Positions 27,441 to 36,152 of a stretch of 64,000 bases of DNA are shown piece after piece. This stretch comes from Rhodococcus wratislaviensis (lineage in GTDB: Bacteria; Actinomycetota; Actinomycetes; Mycobacteriales; Mycobacteriaceae), in assembly GCF_900455735.1 (NCBI RefSeq), contig NZ_UAUI01000029.1, positions 186,001-250,000 of the forward strand, read 5' to 3'. Under the pieces are notes generated by a model that searched no databases, had not been told where the DNA came from, and saw only the letters and a program-made list of their open reading frames with translations. The first letter of the stretch is position 1. Every line of letters begins with the position of its first letter. The translations under genes were made by a program, and so were the position numbers.

Positions 27441-27456
27441 TCGAACACATGTTCTA
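27441..27456. promoter_or_regulatory. LexA (SOS) box upstream of the DUF222-HNH gene
   Basis: TCGAACACATGTTCTA matches the mycobacterial/actinobacterial SOS box TCGAAC-N4-GTTCGA at 11 of 12 fixed positions. It lies 34 bp before the proposed start codon. In Mycobacterium tuberculosis several 13E12-family genes are known LexA targets, so function and site agree. Confidence 0.8.
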
Positions 27457-27487
27457 CAGTAACCGACCCTGTGGGAGCTGGCAATAC

Positions 27488-28087
27488 CTAGCCGGCACCC
27501 ACCATGCGCATCGCGAGGTCGGCGTAGAGGTCTGCGACAGCCTCCGGCTCGGTGTAGGCGCCTGCCGGGAACCAGCGGCAGATGTCGACGCACAAAGACA
27601 TGAGGGCGAGGGTGACGCCTTCGCCGTCGGGCACCGTGAATTCGCCGGATGCAGCCCCGGCGTCGACGACGGCGCGGACGATGTGGGTGATGTCGCGGCG
27701 CAGTTTGACCACGTCGCGGTAGTGCTCGGGCGTGAGGGCGTTGAGTTCGTACTGCACGACGCGAGCCTGTGCGTGGTGCGTGGCCTGCCAGCTCGCGAAC
27801 GCGCCGATCAGTGCTTGGAGCCTCGTCGAGGGCGCCTCGTCGGGGAGGTCTGCACTCACGACGACGTCGAGTGCGGCGGTGTGGCCTTCGTAACTGATCG
27901 CGAAGAGCAGCTCTTCCTTGGATCGGTAGTGCGGGTACATCGCGGCGGGGCTCATGTCGAGGCGGGCGGCGATCTCGCGGGTGGTCGTGCCCCCGTAACC
28001 GCTGGTCGCGAACGCGTCGACGGCTGCGGCTCGGATGCGGGCGGCAGCCTTCGACGGGCTGATCACCTGGTTCGGTGATTCGCTCAT
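27488..28087 (-). CDS. TetR-family regulator
   Basis: The 199-residue protein has a TetR DNA-binding domain (FATSGYGGTTTREIAARLDMSPAAMYPHYRSKEEL, given as its core TTTREIAARLDMSPAAMYPH) followed by a helical ligand domain. The ATG at 28087 follows GGAGAAAG. It is divergent from an acyl-CoA dehydrogenase/SDR operon, with two identical operator-like dyads between. It probably represses that operon and itself, with an acyl-CoA or related ligand as inducer. Confidence 0.9.
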   Translation of the reverse strand: MSESPNQVISPSKAAARIRAAAVDAFATSGYGGTTTREIAARLDMSPAAMYPHYRSKEELLFAISYEGHTAALDVVVSADLPDEAPSTRLQALIGAFASWQATHHAQARVVQYELNALTPEHYRDVVKLRRDITHIVRAVVDAGAASGEFTVPDGEGVTLALMSLCVDICRWFPAGAYTEPEAVADLYADLAMRMVGAG

Positions 28088-28144
28088 GTCTTTCTCCATC
28101 CTCGGCTGCGCGGCTGTTGACAATACCGCGCCGCACGATCAGTA

Positions 28145-28158
28145 TAAGCAAGCGCTTA
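28145..28158. promoter_or_regulatory. TAAGC-N4-GCTTA operator candidate, copy 1
   Basis: TAAGCAAGCGCTTA is a perfect 5-base-arm dyad in the region between the divergent TetR gene and the acyl-CoA dehydrogenase gene. It is the first of two copies, spaced 19 bp centre to centre. Confidence 0.7.
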
Positions 28159-28163
28159 GAAAA

Positions 28164-28177
28164 TAAGCACACGCTTA
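28164..28177. promoter_or_regulatory. TAAGC-N4-GCTTA operator candidate, copy 2
   Basis: TAAGCACACGCTTA repeats the same arms and spacing as copy 1, with 5 bp between the two sites. Two adjacent identical palindromes suggest two TetR dimers binding side by side. Confidence 0.7.
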
Positions 28178-28225
28178 CATGGGCGTGGATACACACCACA
28201 GCTGGATTTCGACAAAGGAGCGGTC

Positions 28226-29371
28226 ATGCGACGCACCCTGTACGGCCCCGATCACGAGGCATTCCGCGAATCGGCCCGGGAGTTCGTGAACCGCAACCTC
28301 CTGCCGGTGGCAGACAAGCTCATCGAGCAGCGCTTCATCGACCGCGAGATCTGGCTCGAAGCGGGACGCAACGGATTCCTCGGCCTCGAGGTCCCCGAGG
28401 CATACGGCGGAAGCGAAGCCGGCGACTACCGGTTCAACGCGGTGCTCGCCGAGGAGCTTTCGCGGGCGAGCGCCGCCGTGTCGTCGAGCTTCGGCATTCA
28501 CGCCGACGTCGTCGCGCCGTACCTCGTGCAGCTCACGACCGAGGAGCAGAAGCAGCGCTGGCTGCCCAAGTTCTGCACCGGTGAACTGCTCACCGCGATC
28601 GGCATGACCGAGCCCTCCGGCGGTTCCGACCTCGCCTCGCTCAAGACCACCGCGGTCAAGGACGGCGACGACTGGATCATCAACGGGTCCAAGACGTTCA
28701 TCACCAACGGTTACAACGCCGACCTGGTGATCGTCGCGGCGCGCACCAGCCCTGAGAAGAAGTCCAAGGGCATCACGCTGTTCGCCGTCGAGACCGGCAT
28801 GGAGGGCTTCGAGCGCGGACGCAAGCTCGACAAGGTCGGCCAGCACGAGTCCGACACCGCCGAGCTGTTCTTCGAGAACGTGCGTGTGCCGTCGACGAAC
28901 ATCATCGGTGAGATCGACCGCGGATTCATCCACATGATGGAGATGCTTCCGCAGGAGCGTGTCGGTGCCGCCGTCTCGAACATCGCGCACGCCGCGCCGA
29001 TCCTCGAGGAGACGATCCAGTACGCGAAGGACCGCAAGGCATTCGGACAGCCCATCGGCTCGCTGCAGTGGAACAAGTTCCTCCTCGCCGACCTCGTCAC
29101 CCGCGTCGAGGTGACCCAGGCCTACGTCGACAACTGCGTCGCCGCACACGCCGACGGTGAGCTCACCGCAGTGGACGCCGCCAAGGCCAAGTGGTGGACT
29201 GCTCAGGTGCAGAACGAGGTCCTCGACCACTGCGTGCAGCTTCACGGCGGCTACGGATTCATGACCGAGTATCGTGCCGCCCGTGCGTGGATGGATGCCC
29301 GTGTCACCAAGATCTGGGCCGGTTCCAACGAGATCATGAAGGAACTGATCGGCCGCGACCTCGGCCTCTGA
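28226..29371 (+). CDS. acyl-CoA dehydrogenase
   Basis: The 381-residue flavoenzyme has the family signatures AIGMTEPSGGSDLASLKT for flavin binding and QLHGGYGFMTEYRAARAWMDAR near the C terminus. The loop that carries the catalytic Glu in medium-chain enzymes reads WAGSNE, so it lacks that residue. A Glu in the MLPQERVG helix suits the long-chain/isovaleryl-type position instead. That points to a branched or long-chain substrate. It begins an operon with the SDR at 29412, under the divergent TetR regulator. Confidence 0.9.
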   Translation: MRRTLYGPDHEAFRESAREFVNRNLLPVADKLIEQRFIDREIWLEAGRNGFLGLEVPEAYGGSEAGDYRFNAVLAEELSRASAAVSSSFGIHADVVAPYLVQLTTEEQKQRWLPKFCTGELLTAIGMTEPSGGSDLASLKTTAVKDGDDWIINGSKTFITNGYNADLVIVAARTSPEKKSKGITLFAVETGMEGFERGRKLDKVGQHESDTAELFFENVRVPSTNIIGEIDRGFIHMMEMLPQERVGAAVSNIAHAAPILEETIQYAKDRKAFGQPIGSLQWNKFLLADLVTRVEVTQAYVDNCVAAHADGELTAVDAAKAKWWTAQVQNEVLDHCVQLHGGYGFMTEYRAARAWMDARVTKIWAGSNEIMKELIGRDLGL

Positions 29372-29411
29372 ACCCGGTACCCGTAGCCCGACGACAAAGG
29401 AGTCGCTTCGT

Positions 29412-30173
29412 ATGTCCGTTCTCGACAAGTTCAGCTTGACCGATCGGGTGGTCGTCGTGACCGGTGCGTCGTCGGGCCTCGGGGTCGCGTTCGCGCAGGC
29501 CGCGGCGGAGGCAGGCGCCGACGTGGTGCTGGCAGCACGCCGCACCGACCGTCTCGAGAAGACTGCCGAACTCGTGCGGGCCGCGGGACGTCAGGCGCTG
29601 TGCGTCGCGACGGACATCGCCGACCCGGCTCAGGCGCAGAACATGATCGACGAGGCCATGGAGAAGTTCGGTCGCGTGGACGTGCTCGTCAACAACGCAG
29701 GCGTCGGTACGGCGGTCCCCGCGACGCGGGAGACGCCGGAGCAGTTCCGGCAGGTCGTCGACATCAACCTGAACGGTTCCTACTGGGCGGCGCAGGCGGC
29801 GGGCAAGGTCATGAAGCCGGGCAGCGCGATCGTGAACATCGCGAGTGTGCTCGGCCTCACCACCGCGGGACTTCCGCAGGCCGCGTACGCCGCGAGCAAG
29901 GCCGGGGTCATCGGTCTCACCCGCGACCTGGCACAGCAGTGGGGTGCCCGCAAGGGCATTCGCGTGAATGCGATCGCTCCCGGATTCTTCGAGACGGAGA
30001 TGACGGACCAGTACCAGGACGGGTACCTCGAATCGATGAAATCGCGGCTGGTTCTCGGTCGCCTCGGTGACCCGGAGGAGCTGGCCGCGACCGTCGTCTG
30101 GCTCGCTTCGGACGCCGCCGCGTACGTCACCGGTCAGACGATCGCGGTGGACGGTGGCATCACCATCACCTGA
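29412..30173 (+). CDS. SDR-family oxidoreductase
   Basis: The 253-residue short-chain dehydrogenase has the TGASSGLG cofactor motif, NNAGV, and the catalytic YAASK. An arginine after the second beta strand (AARRTDR) favours NADP(H). It probably oxidises the 3-hydroxyacyl intermediate downstream of the acyl-CoA dehydrogenase 40 bp upstream. The C terminus (GQTIAVDGGITIT) is typical of classical SDRs. Confidence 0.9.
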   Translation: MSVLDKFSLTDRVVVVTGASSGLGVAFAQAAAEAGADVVLAARRTDRLEKTAELVRAAGRQALCVATDIADPAQAQNMIDEAMEKFGRVDVLVNNAGVGTAVPATRETPEQFRQVVDINLNGSYWAAQAAGKVMKPGSAIVNIASVLGLTTAGLPQAAYAASKAGVIGLTRDLAQQWGARKGIRVNAIAPGFFETEMTDQYQDGYLESMKSRLVLGRLGDPEELAATVVWLASDAAAYVTGQTIAVDGGITIT

Positions 30174-30217
30174 GCGTCGGGTTGGGCGGGGCTGCCGTGC
30201 TGGCGTATAAGTAGGAA

Positions 30218-30913
30218 ATGACCACGCGCACCGTCCATGAAGAGTGGGACGACCAGCCCGCCCCGTCGATGGCGGCGACCGATCTGTTGCGGGAGCCTCC
30301 GGCGACCCCGCGTGGTGCACGCACGCGCGCGGCGTTGGTGGCGGCCGCGCGGACGGTGTTCGAGCGCTCCGGGTACCTCGATGCCCGGCTCACCGACATC
30401 ACGAAGGAAGCCAACTGCTCGACGGGGTCGTTCTACACGTACTTCGACAACAAGGAGCAGGTGTTCGCCGCCGTGCTCGAGGTGGCGCAGGAAGACATGA
30501 TGCACCCGGGCATGAAGCGGGTGCAGGACACCGACGACCCGTACGCCGTCCTGGAGGCGAGTAACCGCGCCTACCTGGAGGCCTACCGGCGCAACGCCAA
30601 GCTGATGGGGCTGCTCGAGCAGGTCGCGCACATCGACCCGGCGTTCGCGGACCTACGGCGTCAGCGGGCCGACGCGTTCATCGCGCGCAACGCGCGGGGC
30701 ATCGCGGAGTTGCAGGCGCGGGGCATCGCCGACACGGAACTCGACCCGATGCTGGCGTCGCGGGCGTTGTCGGGGATGGTCAGCAGGCTGGCGTACAACG
30801 TGTTCGTGGCCAGCGTGAACGGGACCGACGGCACTCCCGTCGACTTCGACGACGTCGTGTTCACCACGACACGTATCTGGGCGAACGGACTGAGGTTCCC
30901 CGAGCGGAGCTGA
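30218..30913 (+). CDS. TetR-family regulator
   Basis: The 231-residue protein has a TetR helix-turn-helix (LTDITKEANCSTGSFYTYFD) after a 30-residue N-terminal extension, and a helical C-terminal domain. It lies between the first acyl-CoA dehydrogenase/SDR unit and the next SDR, on the same strand as both. It may control the downstream genes from 31037. Its ligand is unknown. Confidence 0.88.
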   Translation: MTTRTVHEEWDDQPAPSMAATDLLREPPATPRGARTRAALVAAARTVFERSGYLDARLTDITKEANCSTGSFYTYFDNKEQVFAAVLEVAQEDMMHPGMKRVQDTDDPYAVLEASNRAYLEAYRRNAKLMGLLEQVAHIDPAFADLRRQRADAFIARNARGIAELQARGIADTELDPMLASRALSGMVSRLAYNVFVASVNGTDGTPVDFDDVVFTTTRIWANGLRFPERS

Positions 30914-31036
30914 GCGCCACATGACGGCGTGAGCGTGCGGGACACCCAGGTCGGCGAAACTGAATCCGACACCGGGTTCAGGTGATTTCTGTGGAAGACT
31001 GGGGTCACGTCCGTGTCCCCTCGAGGGAGGAATCTC

Positions 31037-31846
31037 GTGCAGGTTGCGCAGAAGGTTGCCATCGTCACCGGTGGCGGTGGTGGAATCGGCGGTGCACTCG
31101 CGGAGCGGCTCGCCGCAGAGGGTGCCAGGGTCGTCGTCACCGATCTCGACGGCACCGCGCTGGAATCGATCGTCCGAAGAATCGACGCAGAGCACCCCGG
31201 CGCTGCGCTTGCGGTGCAAGCCGACGCGTCCGACGATGCACAGATCGCCTCGGTCATCGACGCCGCGGAGAATGCCTTCGGCCCCGTCGACCTCTACTTC
31301 GCCAATGCGGGCGTCGCAGCAGGGGATGACCTCGAGCCCGACGACGCCGTGTGGGACCTCGCCCTCGACGTGAACGTCCGTGCGCACATCCGGGCCGCAC
31401 GCCGCCTGGTCCCCGGCTGGATCGAGCGCGGCGAGGGGTACTTCGTCAGCACGGCCTCGGCCGCCGGGCTGCTCACTCAGATCGGTTCCGCCCCCTACTC
31501 GGTGACCAAGCATGCCGCCGTCGGATTCGCCGAATGGCTGTCCGTCACGTACGGCGACAAGGGCGTCCGCGTCAGCTGCCTGTGCCCCATGGGCGTCAAC
31601 ACCAAGCTGCTCACCGACGACGCGGCCCTGTCGGCCACCGCCGCGCGCGCCGTCACCACCGCGGGTTCGGTGCTCGAACCGTCCGAGGTGGCCGAATGCG
31701 TGCTCGCCGCAATGGAAGCCGAACAGTTCCTGATCCTTCCGCACCCCGAAGTGCTGGAGATGTACCGGCACAAGGGCGCCGACTACGACCGATGGATCCG
31801 GGGAATGCGCCGCTACCAGGCCACGCTCCTCGCCCAGCCGTCCTGA
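31037..31846 (+). CDS. SDR-family oxidoreductase
   Basis: The 269-residue protein has [15 protein letters not shown] as cofactor motif, ANAGV, and YSVTK as catalytic Tyr-Lys. DLDG after strand 2 favours NAD(H). The GTG at 31037 is preceded by GAGGGAGG; an in-frame ATG at 31013 has none. It starts a run of four rightward genes (SDR, acyl-CoA dehydrogenase, SDR, quinone oxidoreductase), so it probably acts in the same acyl-CoA catabolic route. Confidence 0.87.
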   Translation: MQVAQKVAIVTGGGGGIGGALAERLAAEGARVVVTDLDGTALESIVRRIDAEHPGAALAVQADASDDAQIASVIDAAENAFGPVDLYFANAGVAAGDDLEPDDAVWDLALDVNVRAHIRAARRLVPGWIERGEGYFVSTASAAGLLTQIGSAPYSVTKHAAVGFAEWLSVTYGDKGVRVSCLCPMGVNTKLLTDDAALSATAARAVTTAGSVLEPSEVAECVLAAMEAEQFLILPHPEVLEMYRHKGADYDRWIRGMRRYQATLLAQPS

Positions 31847-31868
31847 CCCGACCGCACGAGGAGTCCGA

Positions 31869-33110
31869 ATGTCGCTGTTCGACCTATCCGATCGCGCCCG
31901 GCAATACCAATCCGATCTGCTGGAGTTCATGGATTCGCATGTGTATCCGGCGGAGGCGGTGTACGAGGAGCAGATGCGGGAGTCGGGTGATCCGCATTTC
32001 CAGCCGCCGGTGTTGGAGGAGTTGAAGGCGGAGGCGCGGCGTCGGGGGTTGTGGAATTTGTTCCATCCGCATCCGGGGACGGGTGCGGGGTTGACGAATC
32101 TCGAGTATGCGCCGTTGGCGGAGATCATGGGGCGCAGTCATATTGCGTCGGAGGCGTGTAATTGCAATGCGCCGGATACGGGCAACATGGAGGTGCTCGA
32201 GTTGTTCGGTACGGCCGAGCACAAGGAGAAGTATCTGAGGCCGTTGCTGGAGGGGACGATGGCGTCGGCGTTCGCGATGACGGAGCCGGCGGTGGCGAGT
32301 TCGGATGCGACGAATGTGGAGTTGTCGATGGTGCGGGACGGTGAGGAGTATGTGCTCAACGGCCGGAAGTGGTTCGCGTCGAATGCGTTGCATCGTAATT
32401 GCAAGGTGTTGATCGTGATGGGGAAGACGGATCCGTCGGCGGCGCCGCATCGGCAGCAGTCGATGATGGTGGTGCCGATCGATGCGCCGGGGGTGACGGT
32501 GATGCGGGGGTTGCCGGTGTTCGGGTATCAGGATCGTGAGGGGCATGCGGAGATCGATTTCGCGGATGTGCGGGTGCCGGTGGCGGATGTGCTGAAGGGT
32601 GAGGGGGAGGGTTTCGCGATTTCGCAGGCGCGGTTGGGTCCGGGGCGGATTCACCATTGCATGCGGGCGATCGGGATGGCGGAGCGGGCGTTGGAGTTGA
32701 TGTGTCGTCGGGCGTCGTCGCGGGTGACGTTCGGCAAGCCGGTCAGTGAGAATGCGAATGTTCAGGATTGGATTGCGGAGGCGCGGATCGAGATCGAGAT
32801 GATCCGGTTGTTGACGCTGAAGGCGGCGTATCTGATGGATAGGGTGGGCAACAAGGAGGCGCGGACGGAGATCGCGGCGATCAAGGTGGCGGCTCCGAAT
32901 ATTGCGTTGAAGATTGTGGATCGGGCGATTCAGGTGCACGGTGGGGCCGGTGTCACCGACGACTTCCCCCTCGCCATGATGTATGCCCATCTGAGGACTT
33001 TGCGTCTCGCGGACGGACCGGACGAGGTCCACAAAATGTCCATCGCGAGAAGAGAACTGCGCAAATACCGTACGAAGACCGAGAACAACCAGCATGGAGG
33101 AAACAAGTGA
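31869..33110 (+). CDS. acyl-CoA dehydrogenase, ACAD10/11-like, with anomalous codon use
   Basis: The 413-residue protein has [16 protein letters not shown] for flavin binding and ends [20 protein letters not shown], then [18 protein letters not shown]. The DGPDEVH loop is typical of the ACAD10/11-like clade rather than classical dehydrogenases. From about 31925 to 32935 codons end mainly in G or T (GCG, TTG, GTG, CCG, GAT, CAT, AAT). The first 20 and last 55 codons use C as the neighbours do. The protein is intact across both boundaries. Confidence 0.88.
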   Translation: MSLFDLSDRARQYQSDLLEFMDSHVYPAEAVYEEQMRESGDPHFQPPVLEELKAEARRRGLWNLFHPHPGTGAGLTNLEYAPLAEIMGRSHIASEACNCNAPDTGNMEVLELFGTAEHKEKYLRPLLEGTMASAFAMTEPAVASSDATNVELSMVRDGEEYVLNGRKWFASNALHRNCKVLIVMGKTDPSAAPHRQQSMMVVPIDAPGVTVMRGLPVFGYQDREGHAEIDFADVRVPVADVLKGEGEGFAISQARLGPGRIHHCMRAIGMAERALELMCRRASSRVTFGKPVSENANVQDWIAEARIEIEMIRLLTLKAAYLMDRVGNKEARTEIAAIKVAAPNIALKIVDRAIQVHGGAGVTDDFPLAMMYAHLRTLRLADGPDEVHKMSIARRELRKYRTKTENNQHGGNK

Positions 33111-33865
33111 GTCAGGAACGTAGAACCGCCATCGTCACCGGATCGGCCCGCGGGATCGGTGCCGCCGTCGCGAAGCGACTGGCCGACGACGGCTACGCGG
33201 TCGCCGTCCTCGACCTCGACGAGGCCGCATGTGCCGGGACCGTCGACGCGATCAAGTCCGCCGGTGGCGAAGCGCTGGCCGTGGGCGCGAACGTCGCCGA
33301 CGAGGCGTCGGTCGCTGCCGCAGTCGAGCGGGTGGCGAATGAACTGGGCGCCCCGACCATTCTGATCAACAATGCCGGGATCACCCGCGACAACCTGCTG
33401 TTCAAGATGACCGTCGACGACTGGGACGCGGTCATGAACGTGCACCTGCGCGGTGCGTTCCTGATGTCGCGGGCCGTGCAGAAGCACATGGTGGACGCGA
33501 AGTTCGGCCGCATCGTCAACCTGTCCAGCACCTCGGCGCTCGGCAACCGCGGGCAGGTCAACTACTCGGCCGCCAAGGCCGGTATGCAGGGCTTCACCAA
33601 GACACTGGCGTTCGAGCTCGGCAAGTTCGGTGTCACGGCGAACGCGATCGCGCCCGGCTTCATCGAGACCGAGATGACCGCCGCCACCGCCGAGCGGGTG
33701 GGTGTCGGCTTCGAGGACTTCAAGAAGGCGGCGGCGTCGCAGATCCCGGTGAACCGCGTCGGGCAGCCCGAGGACATCGCACACACCGCATCGTTCTTCG
33801 TCAGCGAGGGCGCCGGATTCGTGTCGGGTCAGGTCGTCTACGTCGCCGGTGGACCGAAGGACTGA
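33107..33865 (+). CDS. SDR-family oxidoreductase, FabG-like
   Basis: The 252-residue protein resembles 3-oxoacyl-ACP/CoA reductases: [29 protein letters not shown], and [13 protein letters not shown] with the catalytic Tyr-Lys. It begins with GTG at 33107, overlapping the dehydrogenase stop by 4 bases, behind GGAGG. In this operon it more likely serves beta-oxidation than fatty acid synthesis. Confidence 0.88.
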   Translation: MSQERRTAIVTGSARGIGAAVAKRLADDGYAVAVLDLDEAACAGTVDAIKSAGGEALAVGANVADEASVAAAVERVANELGAPTILINNAGITRDNLLFKMTVDDWDAVMNVHLRGAFLMSRAVQKHMVDAKFGRIVNLSSTSALGNRGQVNYSAAKAGMQGFTKTLAFELGKFGVTANAIAPGFIETEMTAATAERVGVGFEDFKKAAASQIPVNRVGQPEDIAHTASFFVSEGAGFVSGQVVYVAGGPKD

Positions 33866-33868
33866 TCG

Positions 33869-34858
33869 ATGAAGGCGTGGCGTGTACACGAATTGGGGCA
33901 GCCGAGGGACGTTCTGACGTTCGAGGACGTCCCCGACCTCGAACCGAAGCCCGGGGAGTTGCTGGTCAAGGTTCTCTCGGCGGCCGCCAACTTCCCGGAT
34001 GTGCTGTTGTGCCGCGGTGAGTACCAGATCAAGCCGCCGCTTCCGTTCACTCCCGGTGTGGAGCTGTGCGGCGAGGTGGTGGGGCTCGGCGACGGTGTCA
34101 CCGAGTTCTCCGTCGGCGACCGGGTGATCGGCATGCCGAGCCTGCCGAACGGCGGGTTCGCCGAGTTGGCCGTCATGTCCTCGGCCACCGCATTTCCCGC
34201 CCCGGAGGCGCTCGACGACGCCGAGGCGTCGGCGCTGTCGATCGGGTACCAGACGGGATGGTTTGCGCTGCACCGCAGAACGCAGATCCAGCCCGGCGAA
34301 ACGCTGCTCGTGCATGCTGCGGCAGGCGGTGTCGGCAGCGCGGCCGTGCAGCTGGGTAAGGCGGCAGGCGCCACGGTGATCGGCGTCGTCGGCGGGCCCG
34401 AGAAGGCGGCCTACACGCGGGAACTCGGGGCCGACCTCGTGATCGACCGGCACAGCGAGGACTTCGTCCAGGCCGTGAAGGACTTCACGGACGGTCGCGG
34501 TGCCGACGTCGTGTTCGATCCGGTGGGCGGCGACTCCTACACGAAGTCGACGAAGTGCATCGCATTCGAGGGTCGCATCATCGTGATCGGATTCGCGAGT
34601 GGCACCATCCCGTCACCGGGGCTGAACCATGCGCTGATCAAGAACTACTCGATCATCGGGCTGCACTGGGGGCTGTACAACGCCTACAACCCCGCTGCGA
34701 TCCGGGAGTGCCACGACGAGCTGACGAGGATGGCCGCCGCCGGCGAGATCAAGCCGATGATCAGCGAGCGGCTCGGGCTCACCGACGTCGCGGACGGCAT
34801 TGCGCGACTCGGCGAGGGAACGACGGTCGGACGGCTGGCTTTCCTGCCCGGCCGCTAG
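33869..34858 (+). CDS. NADPH:quinone oxidoreductase, MDR family
   Basis: The 329-residue medium-chain reductase has the nucleotide-binding run VHAAAGGVGSAAVQLGKAAG and FTPGVELCGEVVGLG. Zinc-ligand cysteines of alcohol dehydrogenases are absent, so it is a QOR/enoyl-reductase-type enzyme. It starts 3 bp after the SDR gene and closes the operon. Its stop TAG lies inside the same CTAG as the stop of the convergent SRPBCC gene. Confidence 0.9.
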   Translation: MKAWRVHELGQPRDVLTFEDVPDLEPKPGELLVKVLSAAANFPDVLLCRGEYQIKPPLPFTPGVELCGEVVGLGDGVTEFSVGDRVIGMPSLPNGGFAELAVMSSATAFPAPEALDDAEASALSIGYQTGWFALHRRTQIQPGETLLVHAAAGGVGSAAVQLGKAAGATVIGVVGGPEKAAYTRELGADLVIDRHSEDFVQAVKDFTDGRGADVVFDPVGGDSYTKSTKCIAFEGRIIVIGFASGTIPSPGLNHALIKNYSIIGLHWGLYNAYNPAAIRECHDELTRMAAAGEIKPMISERLGLTDVADGIARLGEGTTVGRLAFLPGR

Positions 34859-35313
34859 CGGTTGCGCTTCGCGTACAGCTCCTCGAGGTTGTGCCGCAAG
34901 GTCGCCTCGGTGTTCTTCACGGCCGTTTCGACGAACGGTTCGACGATGAGACCGAGGGCCTTGCCGGCGAGACCGCCGGGGAGTTTGTACGCGAAGTCGA
35001 CGCTGATCTCGGTCTTGTCCTCACCGTGAGCGGTGAACTCCCAGGTGGAGGAGTTGGCGGCGCCGTCGAGCGACGCCAAGGTGATGACCCGGTCCTGCTC
35101 CCACTCGGTGACCTCGAGCCGCGACCGCAGGGTGCTGGGGCCGATGTGGATCGCGGCGTCGAAGGTCGACTCCATCCCCTGGTCGAATTCCCCGATCGGA
35201 CGGAACTCCGAGACTCCGAACATCCAGTCGGGGACCGTCCGGTAGTCGTCGATGTACGCGAACGCCACGTGGATAGGCACGGCTGCGATCGCGGAGTGAC
35301 GGACGTGGATCAT
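34855..35313 (-). CDS. SRPBCC (START-like) family protein
   Basis: The 152-residue protein has the single-domain helix-grip pattern: a start with VPIHVAFAYIDDYRTVPDWM and a long C-terminal helix (VEPFVETAVKNTEATLRHNLEE). Such domains bind hydrophobic ligands. No catalytic residues are evident. It is divergent from the TetR gene at 35433 and convergent with the quinone oxidoreductase, sharing the CTAG that holds both stops. Confidence 0.83.
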   Translation of the reverse strand: MIHVRHSAIAAVPIHVAFAYIDDYRTVPDWMFGVSEFRPIGEFDQGMESTFDAAIHIGPSTLRSRLEVTEWEQDRVITLASLDGAANSSTWEFTAHGEDKTEISVDFAYKLPGGLAGKALGLIVEPFVETAVKNTEATLRHNLEELYAKRNR

Positions 35314-35432
35314 CAGGTGGTCCCTGGCTCTCTGTCGGAGAAGGCTGTCGATCTGGGCGACCTCGTTCGACTCTAGTCAACTCCCGCGACCACAGCAGGG
35401 GAGCGGCGGGTACCTGTTCTACCGTAGGACCC

Positions 35433-36053
35433 ATGACGGTAGAGGGCACCCAGCGTGGCAGTTCCTGGCGTGAGTACACCGACCAGGGGTTGTCCAAGGT
35501 TCTGGCCGCGGCGCTGGCGGCGTTCGTCGAGAAGGGATACGACGGCGCGTCGATCCGTGAGATCGCATCGCGCGCCGGGCTCTCGGTCCCCGGTCTCTAT
35601 CACCATTACCCCTCCAAGCAGGCGCTGCTGGTGGGGCTGACGAACGCGGTGATGCGTGAACTCCTCGATCGCAGCCACGCGGCTGTGGCCGAGGCGGGCC
35701 CGACACCGGGGGAGCGATTCGACGCGGTCATCGAGTCGCTGCTGCGGTTCCACATGTACCGGCGCGAGCAGGCCTTCGTCGCGTCCCGTGAGACGCGGAG
35801 CATGGAATCGGAGAGCCGGAAGGCGTACATCGCGCTGCGCGACGAGCAGCAGGAGATGCTGGACGACATCGTCCGTGAGGGAGTCGCCGCCGGGCTGTTC
35901 CGTACGCCGTTCCCGGAGGACGCGAGCCGTGCCGTCGTCACGATGTGTGTCGCGGTGTCCACCTGGTACCGGGAGGACGGTCCGCTGTCGCCCGACGAAC
36001 TGGTCGAGCGGTACCTGGCGATCGCGAGGAGCACGGTCGGCGCGTCCGACTGA
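35433..36053 (+). CDS. TetR-family regulator
   Basis: The 206-residue protein has a TetR DNA-binding domain (ASIREIASRAGLSVPGLYHH) and a C-terminal ligand domain. It lies just upstream of the ACAD-kinase-SDR operon in the same direction. A perfect TetR-type dyad sits in the 99-bp space before that operon. It is the probable local regulator, with an acyl-CoA as plausible ligand. Confidence 0.88.
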   Translation: MTVEGTQRGSSWREYTDQGLSKVLAAALAAFVEKGYDGASIREIASRAGLSVPGLYHHYPSKQALLVGLTNAVMRELLDRSHAAVAEAGPTPGERFDAVIESLLRFHMYRREQAFVASRETRSMESESRKAYIALRDEQQEMLDDIVREGVAAGLFRTPFPEDASRAVVTMCVAVSTWYREDGPLSPDELVERYLAIARSTVGASD

Positions 36054-36097
36054 GTCTTGACCGGCTTCCGAAGGTGTGGAATTGTCGGGGACGACTT

Positions 36098-36119
36098 CGA
36101 CCGAGCGAGTGATCGGTCG
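36098..36119. promoter_or_regulatory. CGACCGA-N8-TCGGTCG dyad, candidate TetR operator
   Basis: Two perfect 7-base arms (36098-36104 and 36113-36119) lie 34 bp before the acyl-CoA dehydrogenase start, just after the TetR gene. ACCGA/TCGGT arms are common in actinobacterial TetR operators. Confidence 0.6.
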
Positions 36120-36152
36120 GTACTGGAGTCGCCGTACTGACTGGAGGAAGTT

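Noticed and set aside
30961-30980. TGAATCC-N6-GGGTTCA inverted repeat upstream of the SDR at 31037
   Set aside because: One arm mismatch and no matching second site; it may be a weak terminator of the TetR gene, but evidence is too thin to list.
31884-33095. 403-codon open frame antisense to the acyl-CoA dehydrogenase
   Set aside because: It is Arg/His/Pro-rich with no domain pattern and arises from the unusual codon use of the sense gene, whose product is clearly an acyl-CoA dehydrogenase.
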